From assembly GCA_027345905.1 (NCBI GenBank), contig DAIETC010000049.1, forward strand, positions 1 to 10,738: a stretch of 10,738 nucleotides of DNA, given 5' to 3'. Shown piece after piece: positions 1 to 5,793 of this stretch. Each line of letters opens with the position of its first letter. Within the stretch, counting starts at the first letter, position 1. Origin of the DNA: Kineosporiaceae bacterium. Lineage in GTDB: Bacteria > Actinomycetota > Actinomycetes > Actinomycetales > Angustibacteraceae. The notes below the pieces were generated by a model. It ran no database searches and was not told where the DNA came from. It saw nothing but the letters and a program-made list of their open reading frames with translations. The translations under genes were made by a program, and so were the position numbers.

Positions 1-2
1 CG

Positions 3-341
3 GCCACGCTGCCCGACGGCGGCGGTCCCGGCGTCCAAGCCCTGGTACGCCAGTTGCGGGCCAAGCAGGCGCTGGCCACTGGCAAGCCCCGGGCCAAGGT
101 CCCGCCGGTACGCAAGGAGAGCGCGACCGCATCAGTGGCCCCGGTCCCGGCCGCCCAGTCCACCGCGGGGACGACGAAGCCACCAGCGCCCATCCCCGGC
201 GGGACGCGGCGGCCTCGAACCGCCAGTGCCGCACCGACGAGCGCCAGCGCCGCACCGACGACCAAGGCCCCGCTGGCCGAAAAGCGGGTCGGCAGTGGCA
301 CGGGCTCGGCGCAGCCGAAGACCGCGACCGCTCGCGGGTAG
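3..341 (+). CDS. C-terminal part of an unrecognised Ala/Pro/Thr-rich protein (5' end outside window)
   Basis: This frame is open from the window edge to a TAG at 339-341, giving 112 residues of a protein whose start lies upstream. Third codon positions are almost all G or C, unlike the competing frames, which supports real coding. The first ~35 residues look ordinary (ending LVRQLRAKQALATGK), and the rest is a low-complexity, basic, Ala/Pro/Thr/Ser-rich tail that is probably disordered. The tail holds a two-copy heptad (T/S)-A-S-A-A-P-T encoded at 221-240 and 242-261. No catalytic motif, membrane segment or domain is visible. In mycobacteria the genes just upstream of guaB2 are sigD-related, but nothing here shows that this is one of them. 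Function unknown; confident only that it is coding. Confidence 0.6.
   Translation, partial: ATLPDGGGPGVQALVRQLRAKQALATGKPRAKVPPVRKESATASVAPVPAAQSTAGTTKPPAPIPGGTRRPRTASAAPTSASAAPTTKAPLAEKRVGSGTGSAQPKTATARG
221..261 (+). repeat. Two-copy 21-bp tandem repeat inside the Ala/Pro-rich tail
   Basis: CGCCAGTGCCGCACCGACGA (221-240) recurs at 242-261 with one difference (C for T at the seventh base) and a period of 21 bp. It keeps the reading frame and encodes two copies of the heptad ASAAPT(S/T). It looks like a small in-frame duplication in a disordered tail. Confidence 0.7.
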
Positions 342-344
342 ACT
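339..344 (+). promoter_or_regulatory. Candidate -10 element of the guaB promoter
   Basis: TAGACT fits the actinobacterial TAnnnT -10 pattern. It overlaps the TAG stop codon of the upstream gene (339-341). Transcription would start near 351, leaving a leader of about 69 nt before the guaB start. No convincing -35 hexamer is visible 16-18 bp upstream, so this rests on the -10 alone and on its place at the head of guaB. Confidence 0.4.
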
Positions 345-356
345 CGGGCCGCACCA

Positions 357-381
357 GCACGTGCACCAGCACTGCACGTGC
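357..381 (+). promoter_or_regulatory. Perfect 9-bp hairpin / twin GCACGTGC palindromes in the guaB leader
   Basis: GCACGTGCA (357-365) and TGCACGTGC (373-381) are perfect reverse complements around a 7-nt loop (CCAGCAC). Each arm also contains the 8-bp palindrome GCACGTGC, so as DNA the site is two palindromes whose centres are 17 bp apart, within a longer direct repeat GCACGTGCACCAG (357-369 and 374-386). It sits about 6 nt after the presumed transcription start and 26 nt before the ribosome-binding site. No T-tract follows, so it is not a classical terminator. It could be a protein operator or an RNA structure controlling guaB. Confidence 0.5.
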
Positions 382-406
382 ACCAGGACGGCACGCAGCA
401 CTGCCC

Positions 407-414
407 GAGAGAGG
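407..414 (+). promoter_or_regulatory. Ribosome-binding site that sets the guaB start
   Basis: GAGAGAGG lies 5 nt before the ATG at 420. It favours that ATG over the in-frame GTG at 378, which has no Shine-Dalgarno sequence and falls inside the leader hairpin. Confidence 0.7.
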
Positions 415-419
415 CGATC

Positions 420-1931
420 ATGACCGCGCCGGCACGTGATCCCGACCAGCTCTTCGCGCCCTTGGCGCTGACCTTCGACGACGTCCTGCTGCAGCCGCAC
501 GAGAGCAACGTGGTGCCCTCGCAGGTCGACACCAGCTCGCGCGTCTCGCGGCGGATCCGGGTGCGGATGCCGCTGCTGTCCTCACCCATGGACACCGTGA
601 CCGAGGCCCGGATGGCCATCGCCATGGCTCGTCAGGGCGGGCTCGGCGTCCTGCACCGCAACCTGTCCATCGACGACCAGGCCAGCCAGGTCGACGTGGT
701 GAAACGCTCGGAAGCCGGCATGGTCAGCCACCCGGTGACGACGACACCGGACGCCACCGTCGGGGAGGTGGACGCGCTGTGCGGGCGCTACCGGATCTCG
801 GGGCTGCCCGTCGTCGACGAGAGCGGTCTGCTGCTCGGCATCGTGACCAACCGCGACCTGCGCTTCGAGTCCGACCAGGCTCGGTTGGTTCGCGACGTCA
901 TGACACCCATGCCACTGGTGACGGCGCCGGTCGGAACCAGCCCCGACGACGCGATGGCCCTGCTTGCCCGGCACAAGGTCGAGAAGCTGCCGTTGGTCGA
1001 CTCCGCGGGGCGGCTGCGCGGGCTGGTGACGGTCAAGGACTTCGCCAAGAGCGAGAAGTACCCCGACGCCACCAAGGACGACGCCGGCCGGCTGCGCGTC
1101 GCCGCGGCGGTCGGCATCTTCGAGGACGCCTGGAAGCGCGCGATGTTGCTCGTCGAGGCGGGCGTCGACCTGCTGGTCGTCGACATGGCGCACGCCCACT
1201 CCCGGGCGGTTCTGGAGATGATCGCCCGGCTCAAGGCCGACCCGGCGCTCGGGGACGTCGACGTGATCGGCGGCAACGTCGTCACGCGAGCCGCGGCCCA
1301 GGCGTTGGTCGACGCGGGCGCGGACGGCGTCAAGGTGGGGATCGGCCCGGGGTCGATCTGCACCACGCGCGTGGTCGCGGGCGTTGGTGTGCCCCAGGTG
1401 ACCGCCATCCACGAAGCGGCTAGGGCTTGCCGGCCCGCCGGGGTGCCGGTGATCGGCGACGGCGGCCTGCAGTACTCCGGTGACATCGCCAAGGCGCTGT
1501 TGGCCGGCGCCGACACGGTCATGCTCGGGTCGCTGCTTGCCGGCTGCGACGAGAGCCCGGGAGACCTCATCTTCATCAACGGCAAGCAGTTCAAGGGCTA
1601 CCGGGGGATGGGCTCGCTGGCCGCCCAGCAGTCCCGCGGCCAGCAGCGCTCGTTCTCCAAGGACCGGTACTTCCAGAACGACGTGCCGAGCGAGGACAAG
1701 ATCGTCGCGGAGGGGATCGAAGGCCAGGTGCCCTACCGCGGGCCGCTGTCCGCGGTGGCCCAGCAGCTGGTCGGAGGCCTGCGCCAGTCGATGTTCTACT
1801 GCGGTGCCGCCACGATCGACGAGCTCCAGCGAAATGGCCAGTTCGTGCGGATCACCGCCGCCGGGCTGAAGGAGTCGCATCCGCACGACATCCAGATGAC
1901 CGTCGAGGCGCCCAACTACAGCGCCCGCTGA
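420..1931 (+). CDS. guaB: IMP dehydrogenase (GuaB)
   Basis: Inosine-5'-monophosphate dehydrogenase oxidises IMP to XMP with NAD+, the committed step to guanine nucleotides, in the cytoplasm as a tetramer or octamer. The 503 residues match the usual bacterial length of about 500. A TIM barrel is interrupted by a tandem CBS (Bateman) module at about 97-214 (VMTP and VTVKDF motifs are visible). The loop GSICTTR carries the catalytic Cys314, GDGGL at 346-350 is in the IMP-binding region, GYRGMGS is at 393-399, and the flap SKDRYF supplies the Arg416-Tyr417 catalytic pair. The C-terminus (GLKESHPHD ... EAPNY) closely resembles mycobacterial GuaB2. In the EG(I/V)EG flap element the usual preceding Pro is Ala430, a minor difference. 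The ATG at 420 has a good ribosome-binding site. CBS modules commonly bind adenine or guanine nucleotides and allow feedback control. guaB3 follows after a 163-nt gap and guaA lies about 7 kb downstream. Confidence 0.97.
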   Translation: MTAPARDPDQLFAPLALTFDDVLLQPHESNVVPSQVDTSSRVSRRIRVRMPLLSSPMDTVTEARMAIAMARQGGLGVLHRNLSIDDQASQVDVVKRSEAGMVSHPVTTTPDATVGEVDALCGRYRISGLPVVDESGLLLGIVTNRDLRFESDQARLVRDVMTPMPLVTAPVGTSPDDAMALLARHKVEKLPLVDSAGRLRGLVTVKDFAKSEKYPDATKDDAGRLRVAAAVGIFEDAWKRAMLLVEAGVDLLVVDMAHAHSRAVLEMIARLKADPALGDVDVIGGNVVTRAAAQALVDAGADGVKVGIGPGSICTTRVVAGVGVPQVTAIHEAARACRPAGVPVIGDGGLQYSGDIAKALLAGADTVMLGSLLAGCDESPGDLIFINGKQFKGYRGMGSLAAQQSRGQQRSFSKDRYFQNDVPSEDKIVAEGIEGQVPYRGPLSAVAQQLVGGLRQSMFYCGAATIDELQRNGQFVRITAAGLKESHPHDIQMTVEAPNYSAR

Positions 1932-1955
1932 CCCCCAGGCGAGCGCCACCGCCGA

Positions 1956-1965
1956 CGTGATCACG
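1956..1965. promoter_or_regulatory. 10-bp palindrome in the guaB-guaB3 gap
   Basis: CGTGATCACG is a perfect 10-bp palindrome 25 bp after the guaB stop. It may be an operator half-site pair for a dimeric regulator, or chance in GC-rich DNA. No regulator can be named from the sequence. Confidence 0.2.
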
Positions 1966-1975
1966 CCACATGCCC

Positions 1976-2003
1976 CTTTGTGACTCGGGCCAGGGTCACA
2001 GAG
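1976..2003 (+). terminator. Stem-loop after guaB, possible terminator or operator
   Basis: CTTTGTGAC (1976-1984) pairs with GTCACAGAG (1995-2003), a 9-bp stem with one G-U pair and a 10-nt loop. It lies 45 nt after the guaB stop and about 90 nt before guaB3. There is no downstream T-tract, which is common for actinobacterial terminators. Read as DNA it is TGTGAC-N10-GTCACA, an operator-like dyad. Confidence 0.35.
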
Positions 2004-2082
2004 CTGTACGCCGCCGCGTAAAGCGCGCTCGCGCCGTCCGGACACGTCACGTCGAAGGGCAGGACGGACGGCGGGTCCCCGG

Positions 2083-2088
2083 TAGCCT
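2083..2088 (+). promoter_or_regulatory. -10 element for leaderless guaB3
   Basis: TAGCCT fits TAnnnT and ends 6 nt before the GTG at 2095, so the first transcribed base would be the start codon. No Shine-Dalgarno sequence is present upstream of that GTG, which agrees with a leaderless message. The -35 region is weak. Confidence 0.5.
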
Positions 2089-2094
2089 TGGCCG

Positions 2095-3216
2095 GTGAGC
2101 GAGATCGAGATCGGCCGCGGCAAGCGCGGACGCCGGGCGTACTCCTTCGACGACATCGCCGTCGTTCCGAGCAGGCGTACCCGCGACCCGCAGGAGGTCT
2201 CGGTCGCCTGGCAGATCGACGCCTATCGTTTCGACCTTCCCGTAGTGGCTGCGCCCATGGACTCGGTGATGTCACCGTCGACGGCCATCGCGATGGGGCG
2301 GGCGGGCGGGGTGGGCGTCCTCGACCTGGAAGGCCTGTGGACCAGGTACGACGACCCCGAGCCGCTGCTCGCCGAGATCGCCGCCCTCGACGAGGCCAGC
2401 GCCACCCGCCGGATGCAGGAGATCTACGCCGAGGAGATCAAGCCGGACCTGGTGACCGAGCGGCTGCGCGAGGTGCGAGAGGCCGGCGTCACCGTGGCCG
2501 GCGCGCTCACCCCGCAGCGCACCCAGCAGCTCTGGAAGACCGTCGTGGACGCCGGAGCCGACCTCTTCGTCATCCGCGGCATGACAGTCAGTGCCGAGCA
2601 CGTCTCCGGGCGCGCCGAACCGCTGAACCTCAAGCGGTTCATCTACGAGCTCGACGTCCCGGTCATCGTCGGGGGAGCCGCGACGTACACCGCGGCGCTG
2701 CACCTCATGCGGACCGGTGCCGCCGGCGTCCTCGTGGGGTTCGGGGGCGGCGCCGCGCACACGACGCGCACGACGCTGGGCATCCACGCTCCGATGGCGA
2801 CCGCAGTCGCCGACGTCGCCGCGGCCCGGCGCGACTACATGGACGAGTCCGGCGGGCGGTACGTGCACGTGATCGCCGACGGCGGGATGGGGCGCTCGGG
2901 CGACCTGGTCAAGGCCATCGCGTGCGGTGCGGACGCCGTCATGCTCGGTGCGGCGCTGGCCCGCGCGGTCGAGGCGCCCGGCCGCGGCTGGCACTGGGGC
3001 CCGGAGGCGCACCACCCGCAGCTGCCCCGCGGCGAGCGGATGCACGTGGGCACCCTCGGCTCGCTCATCGAGATCCTCGAGGGACCGGGTCGGGCCGCTG
3101 ACGGCACGACCAACCTGGTGGGCGCCCTGCGCCGTGCGATGGCCACCTGCGGCTACTCCGACCTCAAGGAGTTCCAGCGCGTGGAGGTCGTGGTCGCCCC
3201 CTATCGCGCCACCTGA
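2095..3216 (+). CDS. guaB3: GuaB3 family IMP dehydrogenase-related protein
   Basis: A 373-residue paralogue of IMP dehydrogenase belonging to the GuaB3 family, widespread in high-GC Gram-positives and lacking the CBS module. The barrel features are clear: SFDDIAVVPS near the start (17-26), APMDSVM (53-59, matching SPMDTV in GuaB), VIADGGMGRSGD (259-270) and GADAVMLG (278-285). The catalytic loop reads VGFGGGAAHTTR (214-225) where GuaB has VGIGPGSICTTR, so the active-site Cys is replaced by His222. From memory this replacement is shared by actinobacterial GuaB3 proteins. Without the Cys, the usual covalent IMP/XMP intermediate cannot form, so classic IMP dehydrogenase activity is doubtful. A regulatory or different catalytic role is possible. 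The GTG start has no ribosome-binding site but a -10 at leaderless spacing. It lies next to guaB as in M. tuberculosis. Confidence 0.92.
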   Translation: MSEIEIGRGKRGRRAYSFDDIAVVPSRRTRDPQEVSVAWQIDAYRFDLPVVAAPMDSVMSPSTAIAMGRAGGVGVLDLEGLWTRYDDPEPLLAEIAALDEASATRRMQEIYAEEIKPDLVTERLREVREAGVTVAGALTPQRTQQLWKTVVDAGADLFVIRGMTVSAEHVSGRAEPLNLKRFIYELDVPVIVGGAATYTAALHLMRTGAAGVLVGFGGGAAHTTRTTLGIHAPMATAVADVAAARRDYMDESGGRYVHVIADGGMGRSGDLVKAIACGADAVMLGAALARAVEAPGRGWHWGPEAHHPQLPRGERMHVGTLGSLIEILEGPGRAADGTTNLVGALRRAMATCGYSDLKEFQRVEVVVAPYRAT

Positions 3217-3230
3217 GCCGGCCGAATACC

Positions 3231-3252
3231 GGTCACACTTGGGTCACGACTG
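3231..3252 (+). promoter_or_regulatory. Two 11-bp direct repeats before the SGNH gene (PHO-box-like)
   Basis: GGTCACACTTG (3231-3241) is followed immediately by GGTCACGACTG (3242-3252). The GGTCAC core repeats at exactly 11 bp, one helical turn. OmpR/PhoB-type regulators bind such arrays, for example the Streptomyces PHO box (GTTCACC units every 11 nt) and mycobacterial PhoP sites (TCAC-containing heptamers spaced by 4). It lies 47 bp before the hydrolase start, but the match is partial. Confidence 0.35.
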
Positions 3253-3298
3253 CGCCAAGGCCACCCCGTCGCCGCACTACCCGTCCAGCCTGGTCAGC

Positions 3299-4096
3299 AT
3301 GGGGACTTCCGTTCGTGCCCGGCTGTACGCCGGTGTCCTGGCCACCCTCGTCGGGGCGGGGACGCTGATCGGCGTGCAAGCCGTACCGGCCGCGGCGCTG
3401 GCGCCGCCCGCCGAGGCGATGGCCCCACCGCGGACCGTGCTGGCCCTCGGTGACTCGGTGCACCTGGGCGGTGCGTGCCGGTGCACTCCCTTGGCCCCGC
3501 GGTACGCGGCCCTGCTGGCTGCGCGCACGGGCGCGCCGGTGACCACGCTCAACCTTGCGCACGGCGGTTGGCGCACGACCCACGTCCGCGACCAGCTGGA
3601 GACCGGCGCCGGCCAGGCGGCCGTGCGCCGGGCGACGACCGTCGTCCTGGTCATCGGCGCCAACGACTACAGCGCCCCGTTCACCGCAGCCCGGTACGGC
3701 CGGTGCGCTTACGCGGACTGCTTTCGGGACACCTCGCGGCGGGTCAAGAACGACACGATCGCGATCGTTCGGCGGGTGCGAGCGCTGCACACCGGCCCAG
3801 TGACCGTCATGGTGGTCGGCTACTGGAACGTGGTGAAGGACGGCGCGGTGGGGCGAGCCGCCTATGGGTCAGCAGGAGTCCGCGCCGCTGCCTCGGCCAC
3901 GTACTACGCCAATGGCGCCCTGCACCAGGCGGCCGTGGCGACCGGGGCCACCTACGTCTCGACGTACTACCCGTTCAAGGGTCCTCGGGGCAGCGCCGAC
4001 TGCACCCGACTGCTCGCTCGTGACGGCGACCACCCCAGCGCCGGTGGCCATCAGCGGATAGCGCAGGCCCTGTTCGCCGCGCGCCCCACGGGCTGA
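3299..4096 (+). CDS. Secreted SGNH/GDSL-family hydrolase
   Basis: A 265-residue protein with an N-terminal Sec-type signal: basic VRAR, a hydrophobic stretch at about 10-28, and a likely cleavage after an Ala-x-Ala site near 31-40. The mature part has the SGNH blocks in order: block I LALGDS (nucleophile Ser53), block II NLAHGG (Gly89 or Gly90), block III IGAND (Asn122), and block V DGDHPS (Asp242, His245). These predict an extracytoplasmic esterase or lipase acting on an ester; the substrate cannot be read from the sequence. Five cysteines, among them Cys60 and Cys62 just after the nucleophile loop and Cys136/Cys141, suggest disulfides. The ATG at 3299 is chosen because it begins the signal peptide; upstream in-frame codons overlap guaB3. 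Its ribosome-binding site is weak. It lies between guaB3 and the ALDH gene with its own candidate regulatory repeat and terminator, so it is probably an independent unit. Confidence 0.85.
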   Translation: MGTSVRARLYAGVLATLVGAGTLIGVQAVPAAALAPPAEAMAPPRTVLALGDSVHLGGACRCTPLAPRYAALLAARTGAPVTTLNLAHGGWRTTHVRDQLETGAGQAAVRRATTVVLVIGANDYSAPFTAARYGRCAYADCFRDTSRRVKNDTIAIVRRVRALHTGPVTVMVVGYWNVVKDGAVGRAAYGSAGVRAAASATYYANGALHQAAVATGATYVSTYYPFKGPRGSADCTRLLARDGDHPSAGGHQRIAQALFAARPTG

Positions 4097-4113
4097 GGCC
4101 GACCCTGTCGGCC
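4097..4113 (+). terminator. Stem-loop directly after the SGNH hydrolase
   Basis: GGCCGAC (4097-4103) and GTCGGCC (4107-4113) form a perfect 7-bp GC-rich stem with loop CCT. It begins on the base after the TGA stop. No T-tract follows, so it may be an actinobacterial I-shaped terminator or an mRNA 3'-end stabiliser. Confidence 0.5.
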
Positions 4114-4184
4114 GACCCCGCAGTAGAGCCCAGGGCCGTGAGCCGGACCAGTCGAGCGCAGCGTCGTGAGTGAGGTCGAAGGCA

Positions 4185-4197
4185 TAGGCTCGCGAGC
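4185..4197 (+). promoter_or_regulatory. -10 element and overlapping palindrome before the ALDH gene
   Basis: TAGGCT (4185-4190) fits TAnnnT and ends 7 nt before the ATG at 4198, a spacing expected for a leaderless or near-leaderless transcript. The palindrome GCTCGCGAGC (4188-4197) overlaps the hexamer and ends at the start codon, so a bound repressor could block initiation. No -35 is obvious. Confidence 0.45.
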
Positions 4198-5793
4198 ATG
4201 CTGCCGCCGACGGGTCTGGCCGACCCTGAGACCGACCCGACGGCGACGTATGCGGTCGACCCGGCCCTGGCCCGCCGGTTGGTGGGCCGCGTCGTCGCCG
4301 GCCCACGCCACCGCTCGGTCACGACCCGGGCGCCGTTCACCGCCGCGCCCATCGCCGTGCTGCCGGTCTCGACGCCGGCCGATGTGCGGGTGGCCGCCGC
4401 CGCCGCTCGCGCGGTCGGACGCGAGTGGGCGACCCGCCCGCTCGCAGCGCGCGCCCGGCCCTTCCTGGCACTGCACGACCTCGTGCTGGATCACCAGGGC
4501 GAGCTGCTCGACCTCATCCAGATCGAGGCGGGCAAGGCGCGCGCCCACGCGTTCGAGGAGGTAGCCGACGTCGCGATCGTCGCCCGGCACTACGCCCGGC
4601 GCGCTCGCGCCTACCTTCGGCCCCGGCGCCGCCAGGGGGCGCTGCCCGTGCTGTCCAGTGCCCATGAGCTGCGCCACCCCAAGGGCGTGGTGGGAATCAT
4701 CGCACCGTGGAACTACCCGTTGACGCTGGCGGTCAGCGATGCGATCCCCGCGTTGATTGCCGGCAACGCGGTAGTTCTGAAGCCCGACACCCAGACCGCG
4801 CTGACCGCCCTTCGCGCGTTGGAGCTGTTCACGAAAGCCGGTGTGCCAGAAGGGCTTGTGCAGGTAGTCCTCGGCGAAGGCCCGGTGGTCGGGGCCGCCG
4901 TGGTCGACAACGCCGACTACGTCTGCTTCACCGGCTCGACAGCCACCGGGCGCGTCGTGGCCGAGCAGGCTGCGCGCCGGCTGATCGGGGTCAGCCTCGA
5001 GCTCGGCGCCAAGAACGCCTTGTACGTCGCGGGGGACGCAGACCTCGACCGGGCGGCTGAGGGGGCGGTGCGAGCCTGTTTCTCCAGCGCCGGCCAGCTG
5101 TGCGTCTCGGCCGAACGCATCTTGCTGCACCACGACATCGCCGACGCGTTCCTGGACCGCTTCCTCGGGCGCGTGCGAGGCATCCGTCTGGGCGGCGCAC
5201 TGGACTACTCCGTCGACTGCGGGTCCTTGGTCTCAAAACAACAGCTGGACGTCGTCACCGCCCACGTCATGGACGCCCGGTCCAAGGGTGCCCGGGTGCT
5301 CACCGGCGGCCGGCCGCGCCCCGACATCGGGCCCCTGTTCTACGAGCCCACCGTGCTCGACGGGGTGCACCCGGGCATGACCTGTTACGCCGAAGAGACC
5401 TTCGGACCCGTGGTGTCGGTCTACCGCGTGGGCAGTGACGACGAGGCTGTCGAGCGGGCCAACGAGGGCGACTACGGACTGAACGCGAGCATCTGGACCC
5501 GCGACGTGGCCCGCGGTCGGCGGTTGGCCATGCGGATCCGAGCCGGCACCGTGAACGTCAACGAGGGGTACGCGGCCGCCTGGGGCAGTGTGGGCGCACC
5601 GATGGGCGGCATGCGGCACAGTGGTCTGGGTCGCCGGCACGGCGGCGAGGGCATCTGGAGGTTCACCGACGCCCAGAACGTCACCGTGCAGCGGCTCATC
5701 GGCTTCGGGGCGCCCAGCGCTGTGGGCGCCGAGCGGTGGGCGGGGGCGTTGACCCTGGCGCTGCGGGCGATGCGCCGAGCCGGCGTGCGATGA
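4198..5793 (+). CDS. gabD2: Succinic semialdehyde dehydrogenase-type aldehyde dehydrogenase
   Basis: An NAD(P)+-dependent aldehyde dehydrogenase of 531 residues, most like the GabD2 succinic semialdehyde dehydrogenases of actinobacteria, which convert succinic semialdehyde to succinate (GABA shunt or alternative TCA route). Visible motifs: PWNYP with Asn172, LKPD with Lys195 in the cofactor site, FTGSTATGR (244-252) in the Rossmann fold, LELGAKN with general base Glu268, GQLCVSAER with nucleophile Cys302, and EETFGPV (399-405). The Glu motif is usually ELGGKN; here the second Gly is Ala271. The N-terminal ~45 residues extend beyond the catalytic core. The ATG at 4198 is the first in-frame start and has a leaderless-type -10. 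Its TGA overlaps the ATG of the GMC oxidoreductase gene by ATGA, so the two are translationally coupled, and its true substrate could be an aldehyde made by that partner. ALDH assignment is certain; SSADH specificity is inferred. Confidence 0.85.
   Translation: MLPPTGLADPETDPTATYAVDPALARRLVGRVVAGPRHRSVTTRAPFTAAPIAVLPVSTPADVRVAAAAARAVGREWATRPLAARARPFLALHDLVLDHQGELLDLIQIEAGKARAHAFEEVADVAIVARHYARRARAYLRPRRRQGALPVLSSAHELRHPKGVVGIIAPWNYPLTLAVSDAIPALIAGNAVVLKPDTQTALTALRALELFTKAGVPEGLVQVVLGEGPVVGAAVVDNADYVCFTGSTATGRVVAEQAARRLIGVSLELGAKNALYVAGDADLDRAAEGAVRACFSSAGQLCVSAERILLHHDIADAFLDRFLGRVRGIRLGGALDYSVDCGSLVSKQQLDVVTAHVMDARSKGARVLTGGRPRPDIGPLFYEPTVLDGVHPGMTCYAEETFGPVVSVYRVGSDDEAVERANEGDYGLNASIWTRDVARGRRLAMRIRAGTVNVNEGYAAAWGSVGAPMGGMRHSGLGRRHGGEGIWRFTDAQNVTVQRLIGFGAPSAVGAERWAGALTLALRAMRRAGVR

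Noticed and set aside
342..419. Guanine riboswitch before guaB
   Set aside because: The 78-nt gap is too short and lacks the purine-riboswitch three-way-junction core; only a single hairpin is visible.
378..1931. Longer guaB starting at GTG 378
   Set aside because: It adds 14 residues with no similarity to IMP dehydrogenases, lacks a ribosome-binding site and starts inside the leader hairpin; ATG 420 has GAGAGAGG at good spacing.
1979..2000. CRP/Fnr-type site TGTGA...TCACA
   Set aside because: The half-sites are separated by 12 bp between TGTGA and TCACA instead of the 6 bp of CRP sites.
582..2156. 524-codon open frame on the - strand across guaB
   Set aside because: It is a shadow of guaB: the + strand frame encodes a full IMP dehydrogenase with all motifs, while the antisense product is low-complexity His/Arg/Gly/Val-rich with no domain.
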